Of a stretch of 34,263 nucleotides of DNA, positions 8,778-18,082 are shown piece by piece; the first letter of the stretch is position 1, and each line of letters starts with the position of its first letter. The notes under the pieces were generated by a model. That model ran no database searches. It worked only from the letters and a program-made list of their open reading frames with translations, and was not told where the DNA came from. The position numbers and the translations under genes were made by a program. Origin of the DNA: Macondimonas sp035325645 (GTDB taxonomy: Bacteria; Pseudomonadota; Gammaproteobacteria; UBA5335); contig DAOKZK010000027.1 in NCBI GenBank assembly GCA_035325645.1, positions 1 through 34,263 on the forward strand, written 5' to 3'.

Positions 8778-9319
8778 AGGTTCGCCGGAAAGAGCAGTGA
8801 AGGATAGCCGACATGGCCGGGTGGCGGGTAGCGCTGGCCATGCGCCCGATGGCCTTGTGCGGCGAGGATCGATCGCCGCCGTGTGGTGCTGATGGGCCCC
8901 AGCGGAGCGCATCCCCTCGTCCTGCCGGCACCGATTCTGGGTATCGGCGAGCGCTTCACTCATTTGCAACGCCCGCACCTCGATGTGATCGCATCCATGC
9001 TGCTTCAGGGCCAAGGGCCGATGGTGCGCGGCAGGCTGAGGCGGTGGGGCAGGGCGCTCGAGATGGCACAGTCTGCGCCTGTAAACGGCAGTTTTCCCGG
9101 CGCTGGGTTGAGGGACGTTTGGAGATCCGCCGCGAGTTTGCTCATCCGGATGATCCAGCCCCCATGGATGTGAATGCCTGGCTGCGGAAAATCTTCTGGA
9201 ACCGGCAGTTCCCCCGCCGCGCGCCATTCGGTTCGGCGCAGTGAGGGGACCGGCCATGATCTCGGCCTTGTGAGCGTGAAACCGGCCATGCCGGGAACGC
9301 CCAGCACGCTTGATCTCAT
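8778..9319. other. 540-base stretch without a recognisable gene
   Basis: Between kdsD and the padR-like gene no frame gives a protein I recognise. Open frames on both strands are present but look like GC-rich chance frames. It should contain the promoter of the kdsD operon near 8780-8880. A short direct repeat, accggccatg, occurs twice around 9249-9290. A decayed gene is possible but not demonstrated. Confidence 0.4.
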
Positions 9320-9664
9320 TCAACTGGCGTTGCGCTGACTCTCTCCGACTTCAACGCGTGCTCTCTCCTCGATCAGTTCCCCAAAAAGTTCCCGGACCTT
9401 GGTTTTGGCAGCGGCGAGTGCGACGCGCCCGGCGTCGGTGATCTCGTACAGCCGCCGTTCGCGCCGGCCGCTGCGCTCATGGCGCGAGGCGAGATAGCCT
9501 TTCTTTTCCAGTCCGTGCAGCATGGGGTAGAGCGTGCCCGGGCTCAGATCGTAGCCGTGGCGGCGCAGCTCCGCGATGATGCCGAGGCCGAACACCGGTG
9601 CCTCGGCGGCGTGGTGCAGGATGTGCAGGCGGATCAGGCCGCCGTAGAGGTCTTTGTCGGTCAT
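9320..9664 (-). CDS. PadR-family transcriptional regulator
   Basis: Small 114-residue winged-helix repressor of the PadR family, probably dimeric. It begins MTDKDLYGGLIRLHILHHAA, followed by the winged-helix core FGLGIIAELRRHGYDLSPGTLYPMLHGLEKKGYLAS and the wing RRERRLYEITDAGR, all diagnostic for PadR. The ATG overlaps the chrA stop codon (ATGA), so it is translated with chrA. PadR-type genes are found next to chrA in various bacteria; by analogy it may control chrA autogenously, but its inducer is unknown. The long upstream extension of the frame runs into chrA and was rejected. Confidence 0.9.
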   Translation of the reverse strand: MTDKDLYGGLIRLHILHHAAEAPVFGLGIIAELRRHGYDLSPGTLYPMLHGLEKKGYLASRHERSGRRERRLYEITDAGRVALAAAKTKVRELFGELIEERARVEVGESQRNAS

Positions 9665-10905
9665 GGTCCTGGTTGCATTCCACCATCGATCAGCCAGCCA
9701 GCCACGCCGCAGGCGAGCACCACGAGCCAGGGCGGCAGCCGCCAGAACATCAGCGCCACGAACGCGAGCAGTGCGAGGCCGAAATCCCGCGGCGCGCCGA
9801 TGGCCTGCACCCACACTGGATCATAGAGCGCAGCGAGCAGCACGCCCACCACCGCCGCGTTGATGCCGGCCAGCGCTGCGCGCATGCGCGCGTTGCGCCG
9901 CAGGTCTTCCCAGAAGGGCAGGGCGCCGGCCACCAGCAGGAACGACGGCGCGAAGATCGCGGCGAGGCACAACAACCCGCCGAGCCATCCGGATGGACCG
10001 CTCTGCATCGATGCGCCGAGAAAGGCGGCGAAGGTGAACAGCGGCCCCGGCACCGCCTGCGCCGCGCCGTAGCCGGCAAGAAAGGTCTGCCCGTCGACCC
10101 AGCCCGCCGGCACCACGGCCGCCTGTAGCAGCGGCAGCACCACATGCCCCCCGCCGAACACCAGGGAGCCAGCGCGAAAGAAGGCATCGACGACGGCCAG
10201 CGCTGGCGCCGGCAGCAGGCGAGCGAGGATCGGCAGACCGATCAGGAGCGCGAAGAAAAGCCCCAGCCAAGCGATGCCGGCGCGGCGACCCAGCGTGAGC
10301 GGCAGCGGATCGTGCGCGGTGACGGACTCGGGTCGGAGCAGCAGGACGCCGATCACACCCGCGGCGGCGATCACGCCGATCTGCGCCCCGGCGCCCGGCA
10401 GCGCCAGCACCGCGCAGGCGGCGAGCACCATCAGCGTCACGCGCGGCACATCCGGACACAGGCTGCGCGCCATGCCCCACACCGCTTGGGCGACCACCGC
10501 CACGGCGACGATCTTGAGCCCGTGCAGCGCGCCCGGTAGCAGCAGATCGCCATGTCTGGAAAGCCCGAGCGCGAACAGGATCATGACGAGCGCCGAGGGC
10601 AGCGTGAACCCGGCCCAGGCGGCCAATGCGCCACGGTAGCCGTGCCGGGCGAGACCGATCGCCATGCCCACCTGGCTGCTGGCCGGCCCCGGCAGGAACT
10701 GGCACAGCGCCACCAGGTCCGCGTAAGCCCGCTCGCCGAGCCAGCGCCGGCGCGTGACGAATTCGTCGCGGAAATACCCCAGGTGCGCGATCGGCCCGCC
10801 GAAGGAGGTCAGACCGAGGCGCAGGAAGATCAGGAACAGTCCGAACAGGCTTTCAGGTGCCGGGGATGCATCGCCCCGGATCCCAGGCGTGGTCTCGGCG
10901 CTCAT
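9661..10905 (-). CDS. chrA: Chromate efflux transporter, CHR family
   Basis: Inner-membrane transporter expected to export chromate (and perhaps sulfate-like oxyanions). The 414-residue long-form protein carries two CHR domains. The first has TSFGGPIAHLGYFRDEFVTRRRW and QFLPGPASSQVGMAIG; the second has GSLVFGGGHVVLPLLQ and AVPGPLFTFAAFLGA. I counted about ten or more hydrophobic segments. The start MSAETTPGIRG was preferred over an ATG 25 codons upstream because the extra residues are unlike the family. It is the first gene of a two-gene unit with the overlapping padR-like gene. Some CHR proteins have no role in chromate resistance, so the substrate is inferred. Confidence 0.93.
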   Translation of the reverse strand: MSAETTPGIRGDASPAPESLFGLFLIFLRLGLTSFGGPIAHLGYFRDEFVTRRRWLGERAYADLVALCQFLPGPASSQVGMAIGLARHGYRGALAAWAGFTLPSALVMILFALGLSRHGDLLLPGALHGLKIVAVAVVAQAVWGMARSLCPDVPRVTLMVLAACAVLALPGAGAQIGVIAAAGVIGVLLLRPESVTAHDPLPLTLGRRAGIAWLGLFFALLIGLPILARLLPAPALAVVDAFFRAGSLVFGGGHVVLPLLQAAVVPAGWVDGQTFLAGYGAAQAVPGPLFTFAAFLGASMQSGPSGWLGGLLCLAAIFAPSFLLVAGALPFWEDLRRNARMRAALAGINAAVVGVLLAALYDPVWVQAIGAPRDFGLALLAFVALMFWRLPPWLVVLACGVAGWLIDGGMQPGP

Positions 10906-11116
10906 CGCGGAGGCTCCAAAGGCAGCAGGGACGAGAGGATCACCGACGCGCGCGGGTGACCGGGAACGACCATGGTCCACAGGATGACCAAGACACGAGG
11001 GCGGTCAGCGCATCCTCATCATAGTCACCGGAAATGCACGTTTGGTTTCAGGGGCAGGCCGTGAGCCGCGCCAGCGTGCCGTCTGCGAATGCCGTGAAAG
11101 GGGCTCCCTGCCTTGT

Positions 11117-12967
11117 CTATTTCGGTTTGACGCGACTCTTGGCCAGCTTGGCCGCCGCGCGCGGCTTGCCGGCCTGCCGCGGTTTTTCGAACGACCGGCC
11201 TTCACCGGCCTTGGCGAGCGTGATGCGCGCCGGTTTGCCCGCGGCTCGGGGCGCAGTCGTCTTTTCGCTGACCCGGGCGATGGCCAGCGGCCGACCGGCC
11301 ACCCACGCCTTCTTCAGCGTGGCCAGCACGGCCGGCGGCAGATCGGCGGGCAGATCCACGGTGCTGTAGCTGTCGTGGATCTTGATGCGGCCGATCGAGC
11401 GGCTGTCGATGCCGCCCTCGTTGGCGATGGCGCCAACCAGATTGCCCGGCTGCACGCCATGCTCGCGGCCGACGTCGACCCGGAAGGTTTCCATGTTCTC
11501 TGCTGCCGCAGAACGCATCTCGGGGCGTGCCTTGGCCGGCCGCTCGGCACGGGCCGCCGGCCGCGTCGCTTCGCGCGTAGGCTCGCGCGCTTGCACGCGG
11601 CTTCGCTCGGCCGTGGATGCCGGGGCGGGTTCCCTGGCTCCGTCGAGCAGCATGGGCGCCTCGCCGTGCAGCAGCGCGGCCAGTGCCGCGGCCGCGTCGA
11701 GCGGATCGACCGCTTTTTCGGCGCAGAACGCGTCGATCAGTTGCCGGTAAAACGGCTGCTGGGCGTGCGTGAGCGCCGCATCGATGGCCGACTTGAAGCG
11801 GGCGATGCGCCGCTCGTTGATGCGCGCAACGCTGGGCAATTCCATGGATTCGATGCGCTGGCCGGTGGCGCGCTCGATGGCCTGCAGCATGCGCGTCTCG
11901 CGCGGCGCGACGAACAGGATGGCCTCGCCGCTGCGGCCGGCGCGGCCGGTGCGGCCGATGCGGTGCACGTAGGCCTCTGTGTCATACGGAATGTCGTAGT
12001 TGATGACGTGGCTGATGCGTTCCACATCGAGGCCGCGGGCGGCGACGTCGGTGGCGACCAGAATGTCGATACGCCCGGTCTTGAGCTTGGTCACGGTCTG
12101 TTCGCGCAGGTTCTGCGGAATGTCGCCGTTCAGCGCCGCGGCGGCGTAACCCCGTGCGGCAAGGCTGTCGGCGAGTTGCTCGGTTTCGACCTTGGTGCGC
12201 ACGAAGATGATGACGCCGTCGGTTTCCTCCGTTTCCAGGATGCGGCTCAGCGCCTCGAACTTGGGCAGTCCGCCGACGCGCCAGTAGCGCTGGCGAATGG
12301 TCGGCGCGGTGGTGGTGCGCACGGCGATGGCGATTTCCGCGGCATTCTTGAGATGCCGCTGGGCGATGCGCTTGACCGGGGCCGGCATGGTGGCGGAGAA
12401 CAGCGCGATCTGGCGGGTCGCCGGCGTCTGCTCCAGGATCCACTCCACATCCTCGATGAAGCCCATGCGCAGCATCTCATCGGCTTCGTCCAGCACGAGA
12501 CAGCGCAGGTGCGCCAGATCGAGGCTGCCGCGCCGCATGTGGTCCATGATGCGGCCGGGGGTGCCGACCACCACCTGCGCCCCTTGGCGCAGGCCGCGCA
12601 ACTGCTCCGCGTAGCCTTGCCCGCCGTACACGGCGAGCGCCCGGAAACCGGGCAGATGCGCGGCGTAACGCTGGAAGGCGGCGGCAACCTGCAAGGCCAG
12701 CTCGCGCGTCGGCGCCAGCACCAGCGCCTGGACGCCGCGGGCGTCCGGTGTGATGCGCGACAGCAGGGGCAGCGCAAAGGCGGCGGTCTTGCCGGTGCCG
12801 GTCTGCGCCTGGCCCAGCACGTCCTGGCCGGCGAGCACGTGGGGGATGATGCGCGCCTGGATCGGCGAGGGCATTTCATAGCCCAGTTCGCCCACGGCGC
12901 GCAGCACCGGCTCGGCGAGGCCGAGGTCGCTGAACAGGACTTGGGAATCGGAAGCTTCGGTCGTCAT
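11117..12967 (-). CDS. deaD: DEAD-box ATP-dependent RNA helicase, DeaD/CsdA type
   Basis: RNA helicase used in ribosome assembly and mRNA turnover, often cold-induced. The 616-residue product has the Q motif (FSDLGL... MPSPIQ), Walker A AQTGTGKT (54-61), PTRELA, VLDEADEML (DEAD), FSATMPA and motif VI HRIGRTGRAGRSG. After a linker it has a DbpA-type RNA-binding domain (ETFRVDVGREHGVQPGNLVGAIANEGGI) and a very basic Lys/Arg-rich tail, as in DeaD. A GTG four codons upstream could also start it, but the ATG at 12967 has GGGTGA at a better distance. Upstream lie about 165 bases that may form a long leader. Confidence 0.94.
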   Translation of the reverse strand: MTTEASDSQVLFSDLGLAEPVLRAVGELGYEMPSPIQARIIPHVLAGQDVLGQAQTGTGKTAAFALPLLSRITPDARGVQALVLAPTRELALQVAAAFQRYAAHLPGFRALAVYGGQGYAEQLRGLRQGAQVVVGTPGRIMDHMRRGSLDLAHLRCLVLDEADEMLRMGFIEDVEWILEQTPATRQIALFSATMPAPVKRIAQRHLKNAAEIAIAVRTTTAPTIRQRYWRVGGLPKFEALSRILETEETDGVIIFVRTKVETEQLADSLAARGYAAAALNGDIPQNLREQTVTKLKTGRIDILVATDVAARGLDVERISHVINYDIPYDTEAYVHRIGRTGRAGRSGEAILFVAPRETRMLQAIERATGQRIESMELPSVARINERRIARFKSAIDAALTHAQQPFYRQLIDAFCAEKAVDPLDAAAALAALLHGEAPMLLDGAREPAPASTAERSRVQAREPTREATRPAARAERPAKARPEMRSAAAENMETFRVDVGREHGVQPGNLVGAIANEGGIDSRSIGRIKIHDSYSTVDLPADLPPAVLATLKKAWVAGRPLAIARVSEKTTAPRAAGKPARITLAKAGEGRSFEKPRQAGKPRAAAKLAKSRVKPK

Positions 12968-13133
12968 GGAAAAGTTCACCCGAGAGAGAAGGCGCGCGTG
13001 GAAAGGCCGACCGCGCGTTCCATGCGGTGAAGGGAGCTCTCGGGCGCCTGCGAGGCAATCGCGCCACCACCGGCGCGGGCAAAATCAGGGCTTCAGGGAA
13101 GCTGGAGTCCGGCCCGGTAGGGGCGCGGCCGCG

Positions 13134-14303
13134 CTATTGTAGCGGATCGGCAGCCAAATGGCGCTTGCGCTGCTTGCGGCGCCAGTGGCGATAGCCGGTG
13201 ACCAGCAGCAGGGTCGGCATCACGCCCGAGGCGCACCAGAGCAGTCGGCCCGGCAGGCCGAGAAACTCCCCCGAATGCACCGGCCAGACCAGATCGAGCA
13301 GGCTCTGGCCCCAGCCGTTGCGATGCGGATCGCGTTCGGCCCGGATCGTCCCGTCATAGGCATCCAGCCACAGCTGGGTCTGGCCATGCTGGCGACCGAT
13401 CTCGCCGCTCTGGCGCAGGCTGACCTCATAGACGTCCTGGGCGATCTCCGGGGTTTTGATCGTTCGCACCTCGGCGCCGGGATAGCGATGCCTGGCCACC
13501 TCGACGATCCGATCCAGATCCAGCATCGGGCCGCCGGAAGGGAAGGAAACCAATCCCTTCGGATCGGCTTCCAGCGGGGACAGAAGGTCGATCAGCGGTT
13601 CGAGCACGGACCGCTGATAGCCGAAGGCAAAGCCCGAGATGGCCAGCAGGGCCAGGATGGGCAGGCTGTAAAGCCCGCCCGTGCGGTGCAGATCGAGGTT
13701 GCGGCGCGCGGGATGTGCGTTGCGCTTGATGGAGAGGACCCGGCGCCATCCCGACCCGGAACGCGGCCAGGCGAGCATCAGGCCGGCGAAGAGCGACAGG
13801 AGCAAAACCAAGCCGCCAAGCGCGATGATGTGGAAAGCCCAGCGCCCCGCCTCCCGGTCGATCAAGCCGACCAGCAGCGTGGCGTGGATCTCGTAGAGGA
13901 TGCTCCAGGGCGTCTGTCCCCAGAATCGTTCGCGCACGATGGTGCCGTGGACCGGATCCATTTGGATCTGCAGCGGAGCGAAAAGCTTGTTCACCGATTC
14001 GGCCGGCTTGGGGTAGATCATCCACAGATGATCGTGGCGCGGTCCCGGCAGGCGGACCATCCAGCTTCCAGTGCGCTCCGGGTGCGCGGCCTGCACGACT
14101 TCGAAAGCCTCTTGCAGAGGGACCGACGGACCTTCGGGAACGGGCGGCAGGCCCCATTCCTCCAGCTCCCAATAAAACACGTTGACCGCACCGGTCAGGC
14201 CCAGCACGGCGAACCAGACCCCCAGGGCCAGACCCAAGAAGCGATGCAACCGGCGAACGGCGTCGTGGCGAACGCGCCGGGCAGCGGAGGAGGGGCGATT
14301 CAT
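13134..14303 (-). CDS. PepSY-associated inner-membrane protein (ferrisiderophore-reductase-like), copy 1
   Basis: 389-residue PepSY_TM protein. This family includes FoxB, FpvG and PiuB-type proteins that help reduce or release siderophore-bound iron. Visible features are four hydrophobic helices with paired His motifs: RRLHRFLGLALGVWF near the N-terminus, EIHATLLVGL, LDLHRTGGLYSLPIL and, near the C-terminus, WPVHSGEFLGLPGRLL. These His residues could bind haem b, and large periplasmic loops lie between the helices. It starts only 3 bases after the stop of the receptor gene 14307-16490, so the two form an operon controlled by the palindrome promoter at 16572-16617. The metal ligand handled is unknown. 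Confidence 0.87.
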   Translation of the reverse strand: MNRPSSAARRVRHDAVRRLHRFLGLALGVWFAVLGLTGAVNVFYWELEEWGLPPVPEGPSVPLQEAFEVVQAAHPERTGSWMVRLPGPRHDHLWMIYPKPAESVNKLFAPLQIQMDPVHGTIVRERFWGQTPWSILYEIHATLLVGLIDREAGRWAFHIIALGGLVLLLSLFAGLMLAWPRSGSGWRRVLSIKRNAHPARRNLDLHRTGGLYSLPILALLAISGFAFGYQRSVLEPLIDLLSPLEADPKGLVSFPSGGPMLDLDRIVEVARHRYPGAEVRTIKTPEIAQDVYEVSLRQSGEIGRQHGQTQLWLDAYDGTIRAERDPHRNGWGQSLLDLVWPVHSGEFLGLPGRLLWCASGVMPTLLLVTGYRHWRRKQRKRHLAADPLQ

Positions 14304-14306
14304 GGC

Positions 14307-16490
14307 TCAGAAATAGGCCTTGAGCCGGACATAGCCGGTGCGCGGCTCGCCGGGATAGACCGAGAAGTTGTTGTTGCCGGTGTAATACGCCTCATCCAGA
14401 AGATTCTGCAGGAACAGTTCCGCCTTGAGCTTGGGTGTCAGCCAATAGGCGAGTGATGCGTCCACCGTGGTGTAGGCATCGAGACGGTAGCGGTTGGTGT
14501 CGGTGCCGTAGCGGCTGTCGACGTAGTTGGCCCCGACCGCAGTCTCGAGGCCCTGCAGCTGGCCGTCGAAACGATACAGCGTCCAGAGATTGGCCTGCCA
14601 GGGCGCGATGTTGCCCAGCCGATTGCCTTTATCGCCGTCGTTGCTGCGCGTGATTTCGCTGTCGATGTAGGCGAGGCCGCCCTGAACGAACCAGCCGGTG
14701 GTGATCTCCTGCAGCCACTCCAGTTCGATGCCGCGGGCGCGCTGCTCTCCGGTCTGAACGCTGAAGTCCGGATCGAAGGGGTCGGTGGTGGTCACGTTCT
14801 GGCGGGTAATGTCGAACAGGGCCAGGGTCATCGAGGCGCGATCGCTCTGATGCTTCAGGCCGGTTTCCCACTGGGCGGTGGTTTCCGGTTCGAACGGCTT
14901 GCCGCTGCGATTGGTGCTGCCGATGACGGCTTCGGTCGTGAAGCCCGTGCCATAGCCCGCGAACAGCGACCAGTCCGGGACGAATTCCCAGGCCGTGCCG
15001 AGTTGAAAGGAGGTCAGCCGATCGTCGGGACCCTTGCCGCTCTCGCTCGTGAAATCGGGTGCGGAGTGGCGCACTCCGACCAAGGCCGTGACCGTATCGG
15101 TGAGATGCATCAGATCCTGAACATAGACACTCGGGGTCTTGCCCTTGCCGCTGAACGTGGTTCGGCTGTCCGCGATCGGCGGCGGGGCGTCGAGGTAGGT
15201 CGGTTCGAGCGGGTCGATGGGCGGCGGACTGGCGTAGTTGAACCAATCCCCTCGCCAGCGGCGGTGCTCGTACTCGGCGCCGAACAGGGTCTGATGGCGG
15301 ATCCGGGCGGTATCGAACTGCCCCTTGAGTTCGAGCTGGAAGGTGTCGGTCTTGTCGCGCTCCTGAAAATCGAAGCGGCCGCTGCGGCTGATGGTGCCGT
15401 CAGCCAAGGGTGCGCGCAGACGCATCTGCTGCTGATCGACATTGAACGCGAAATACTGATAGCGCGGGCTCAGGGTCCAGTGCTCGGCCAGATCGAATTC
15501 CAGCCAGGCTTGGACCAGTGGCGCGCTGGTTTCCAGATCGTCGAAAGCCGGTTCGCCGAGATAGGTGCTGCGGTCCGGGCGCCCCCGGCCATTCCCCTGG
15601 ACCGTTCCGAGGATGGGCAGGCCCGGGTTAGGCAGGCTGCGCCGCTCCTGATACTCGGTCAGCAGGAAGGCACGCACGCCTTCCCCGCGATCCCAGGCCG
15701 CGCTCAGGGCGATGTTGTCCCGGTCGATGTCCTGAAAATCGACGAAGCTCCCCGATCGCTCCAGATCCCCGACCAGTCGCACCGTCAGGGCATCATCGTC
15801 GGCGATCGGGCCGGTGACGTCGAAGCTCGCGCCGTAATCGTCATAGCGTCCGGCCAAAAGCTGTCCGTTGGCGGCAAAGGTCGATTGCGGGCGCTTGGTG
15901 ACCATGTTCAGCGTGCCGCCGAGCCCTTCCGCCCCGAAGACGGCGCTGCCCGGCCCCTTGATGATCTCCAGCCGTTCGACGTTGGACAGGGCCGACTGAT
16001 CGACGTCTTCGAAATAGAGCTGACGAAAGCCGTTGCGGGTGACCGCGGCATCGAAACCGCGAATCTTCCACGAGGAACTGGTGAAGGGCGCGAGTCGGGT
16101 ATTCCCGACATAGGCCGAGGGAACGCGCTTGAGCAGATCACCCACATCGACCGCGCCGCTGTCCTCGATCAGCGCGCGATCGAGCGTCTGCACGCTCTGG
16201 GGCACCTCGATCGGAGCGGCCTCGAAGCGCGTGGCGGCGGTGGAGCGGGGCACGATGTAAGCCTCCGTCTCGCTCGCGGCGGCTCCCTGCACCGTGACTT
16301 CCGGCAGCGTGACCGTTCCCGAAGCGCCGGCGGAACGGGAGAGGGGCGATGTTTCGCTGTCCGCAGCCAGTACCGCCAACGGGTTGAGAATCAGGCACAA
16401 CGCGAGCGCATGGCCGGGCGGCGTCCGCTCGATCGGCGTGCCGGTGGCATCGGACGCAGGGCGGATCTTTGACCGATTGTCGCCATCCAT
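14307..16490 (-). CDS. TonB-dependent siderophore-type receptor, copy 1
   Basis: Outer-membrane 22-strand barrel receptor, 727 residues. It has an unusually long N-region before the hydrophobic signal core ALALCLILNPLAVLA (about 28-43) and a TonB-box-like TLPEVTV (61-67). The plug domain contains IEVPQSVQTLDRALIED and IRGFDAAVTRNG, then VERLEIIKGPGSAVFG; the barrel ends in the terminal Phe (VRLKAYF). The plug motifs fit the siderophore-receptor subfamily. The start ATG has GGAG eight bases upstream. It forms an operon with the PepSY gene at 13134-14303. No siderophore biosynthesis gene is nearby, so use of a foreign siderophore is likely but unproven. Confidence 0.92.
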   Translation of the reverse strand: MDGDNRSKIRPASDATGTPIERTPPGHALALCLILNPLAVLAADSETSPLSRSAGASGTVTLPEVTVQGAAASETEAYIVPRSTAATRFEAAPIEVPQSVQTLDRALIEDSGAVDVGDLLKRVPSAYVGNTRLAPFTSSSWKIRGFDAAVTRNGFRQLYFEDVDQSALSNVERLEIIKGPGSAVFGAEGLGGTLNMVTKRPQSTFAANGQLLAGRYDDYGASFDVTGPIADDDALTVRLVGDLERSGSFVDFQDIDRDNIALSAAWDRGEGVRAFLLTEYQERRSLPNPGLPILGTVQGNGRGRPDRSTYLGEPAFDDLETSAPLVQAWLEFDLAEHWTLSPRYQYFAFNVDQQQMRLRAPLADGTISRSGRFDFQERDKTDTFQLELKGQFDTARIRHQTLFGAEYEHRRWRGDWFNYASPPPIDPLEPTYLDAPPPIADSRTTFSGKGKTPSVYVQDLMHLTDTVTALVGVRHSAPDFTSESGKGPDDRLTSFQLGTAWEFVPDWSLFAGYGTGFTTEAVIGSTNRSGKPFEPETTAQWETGLKHQSDRASMTLALFDITRQNVTTTDPFDPDFSVQTGEQRARGIELEWLQEITTGWFVQGGLAYIDSEITRSNDGDKGNRLGNIAPWQANLWTLYRFDGQLQGLETAVGANYVDSRYGTDTNRYRLDAYTTVDASLAYWLTPKLKAELFLQNLLDEAYYTGNNNFSVYPGEPRTGYVRLKAYF

Positions 16491-16571
16491 GGCATAGGCT
16501 CCGTCGGGTCGGTGTGTGTCGGACGCGCAGACCCGATGGCCGTCTTGCGCATCGGGTCATCCAAACGCGCG

Positions 16572-16617
16572 ATTCTCGCAACAACCCCATACAGGCGGAA
16601 TGCGACAAATCGTCGCA
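16572..16617 (-). promoter_or_regulatory. Palindrome-linked promoter, site 1
   Basis: On the minus strand the 17-base near-palindrome TGCGACGATTTGTCGCA (16601-16617) is followed immediately by a putative -35 TTCCGC (16595-16600), exactly 17 bases, then -10 GAGAAT (16572-16577). The receptor start is at 16490. The same arrangement recurs at three other units in the window. The palindrome is probably a dimer's operator; abutting the -35 suits an activator or a repressor. The promoter elements are by eye. Confidence 0.7.
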
Positions 16618-16769
16618 GGGGGAGGTGGCTCCCGGCGAGGGTCGAGGGCCTTGGTGCGGATGGCGACCGGCGCGGACTTGCTCGATCCTGGCGGTTGCGC
16701 CCGACGAGGGGCGGGGTGATCCGTTCATCGGCCGGCGGCGGCCAGCTGGATGGATCGGCGCCGCGACGG

Positions 16770-18023
16770 TCAGTCCGTCGCGGGTCGCGGTGTAGGACGC
16801 GTCAGGCGATTGACGATCACGTGTCCGCCCGACACGACCAGGGCCGGGTACTCCAGCGGCTTGAAATCCTGCACAGGGTCGCTCGTGATCGCGATCAGGT
16901 CGGCCGGGGCGCCCGGCTCGAGGGTGCCGAGCAAGGGAATGCCGAGCAGACGGCCGGCTTTGGCGGTAGCGGTTTGCAGCACGGCGAGCGCGTCCAGGCC
17001 GCCCCACTGGCGCATCCGGTTCAGCTCCTCGGCGTCGATGCCCCAGGGAATGTCGGGGTGGGCGATCTCGGCGCCGTAGTACAGATCGGCACCGAGCGCA
17101 GCCAGGGTGCGCGCGTTCTGCGCGATGCCTGGGCAGCGGGACAGCGTATCGAGCGTGGTGACGATCTTCACCCCTTGCGCCACCGCGCGCCGCAGCAGGG
17201 GCTCGGGAATCGGCGCGCAGGGCAGGTGCGCCCATTCATCCACGCCCGCATCGAGCGCCAGGGTCACGCCCTGCGGCTCGGCCAGGTGGGCGCTGACCCG
17301 GCGATCCAGCCGGTGCGCCTCGGCGACGATGGCCGCGACGATGTCCGCGGACAGCAGCGGCCAGCCGGCAGAGACACTCTGCGCCTCATGGGGCGCGGCG
17401 CCGTGTCCGGCGCCGGCCGGTTCATGGCCATGCCCGTGTGCATGTCCGCCGGCCCAGGGGGCGCCGGCTTCCCCGCCCGGCTCCAGCGCCACCTTGATCA
17501 CGACCGCGCCGCCCGCGACGAGCTCGCGCACCGCCTGCCGTGCGGCGCCGGCGCTTGCAACCGCCCTGGCGATGCCGGCCTCGCCCATGGCCGGGATCGG
17601 ATAACCACCCGGCGCCGTCAGGATCGGGCCCGAAGTCAGCACACGCAGGCGGCCATCGCCGCCGCGGGGCGGGTGCAGGGGGCCGCCCAGGTCGCGCACC
17701 GTGGTGATGCCGTGGGCGAGCACGACGTCGGCCGGGACGTGGCGAAAGCTAGTATGGGCGTGCAGCTCGATGAAACCCGGCAGTACGGTCGCCCCGCCCA
17801 GATCGAGCCGGGTGGCGGTGACACCCGCAAATTCGGGGGGCGCGCCGATGCGCGTGACGCGGCCGTTCTCGATCAGGATCGCGGCATCGGTGTGAAAGCG
17901 CTCGCCGTCGAACACCCGAGCGGCCTCGATCAGCAACGGCGCAGCGGGCGCTGCGTGCAGCGGTGCGAAGGCGGCCAGCGCCAGCAGCGCCGCAATGAGC
18001 GCGCAAGGAATCAGAGCTTTCAT
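16770..18023 (-). CDS. Periplasmic amidohydrolase-family protein with His-rich insert
   Basis: 417-residue protein of the imidazolonepropionase-like amidohydrolase group. A signal peptide (about 1-24, ending PLHAAPAAP) predicts a periplasmic location. Metal-ligand candidates are H88 and H90 in ELHAHTS, K177 in VVIKVAL (possible carbamylated Lys), H246 in SAHLAEP and H266 in EWAHLP. Where relatives have the catalytic GTD motif it reads YYGAEI, so Asp seems replaced by Glu (E319). A His-rich insert at about 193-212 (H194, H196, H198, H200, H207, H212) resembles metal-storage or sensing loops. It lies between two receptor units; its promoter must fit in about 60 bases after the upstream terminator. 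Substrate unknown. Confidence 0.82.
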   Translation of the reverse strand: MKALIPCALIAALLALAAFAPLHAAPAAPLLIEAARVFDGERFHTDAAILIENGRVTRIGAPPEFAGVTATRLDLGGATVLPGFIELHAHTSFRHVPADVVLAHGITTVRDLGGPLHPPRGGDGRLRVLTSGPILTAPGGYPIPAMGEAGIARAVASAGAARQAVRELVAGGAVVIKVALEPGGEAGAPWAGGHAHGHGHEPAGAGHGAAPHEAQSVSAGWPLLSADIVAAIVAEAHRLDRRVSAHLAEPQGVTLALDAGVDEWAHLPCAPIPEPLLRRAVAQGVKIVTTLDTLSRCPGIAQNARTLAALGADLYYGAEIAHPDIPWGIDAEELNRMRQWGGLDALAVLQTATAKAGRLLGIPLLGTLEPGAPADLIAITSDPVQDFKPLEYPALVVSGGHVIVNRLTRPTPRPATD

Positions 18024-18082
18024 GTTGCGTGGGCTGCCAACGCGACGATCATCGGTGACGCGGACCCGGATTCGGGCGATAT

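Noticed and set aside
8883..9173. 96-codon plus-strand frame in the gap before kdsD
   Set aside because: No good ribosome site, no recognisable motif and weak codon bias; not listed as a gene.
11042..13030. 662-codon plus-strand open frame
   Set aside because: It lies exactly opposite the RNA helicase gene, has a low-complexity Gly/Arg/His-rich product and no recognisable domain; a GC-rich shadow frame.
13123..13134. 12-base palindrome GCGCGGCCGCGC at the PepSY copy 1 stop
   Set aside because: Chance palindromes are common at this base composition, and it has no loop or U tract.
14850..16472. 540-codon plus-strand open frame
   Set aside because: Antisense to TonB receptor copy 1, whose motifs are unmistakable.
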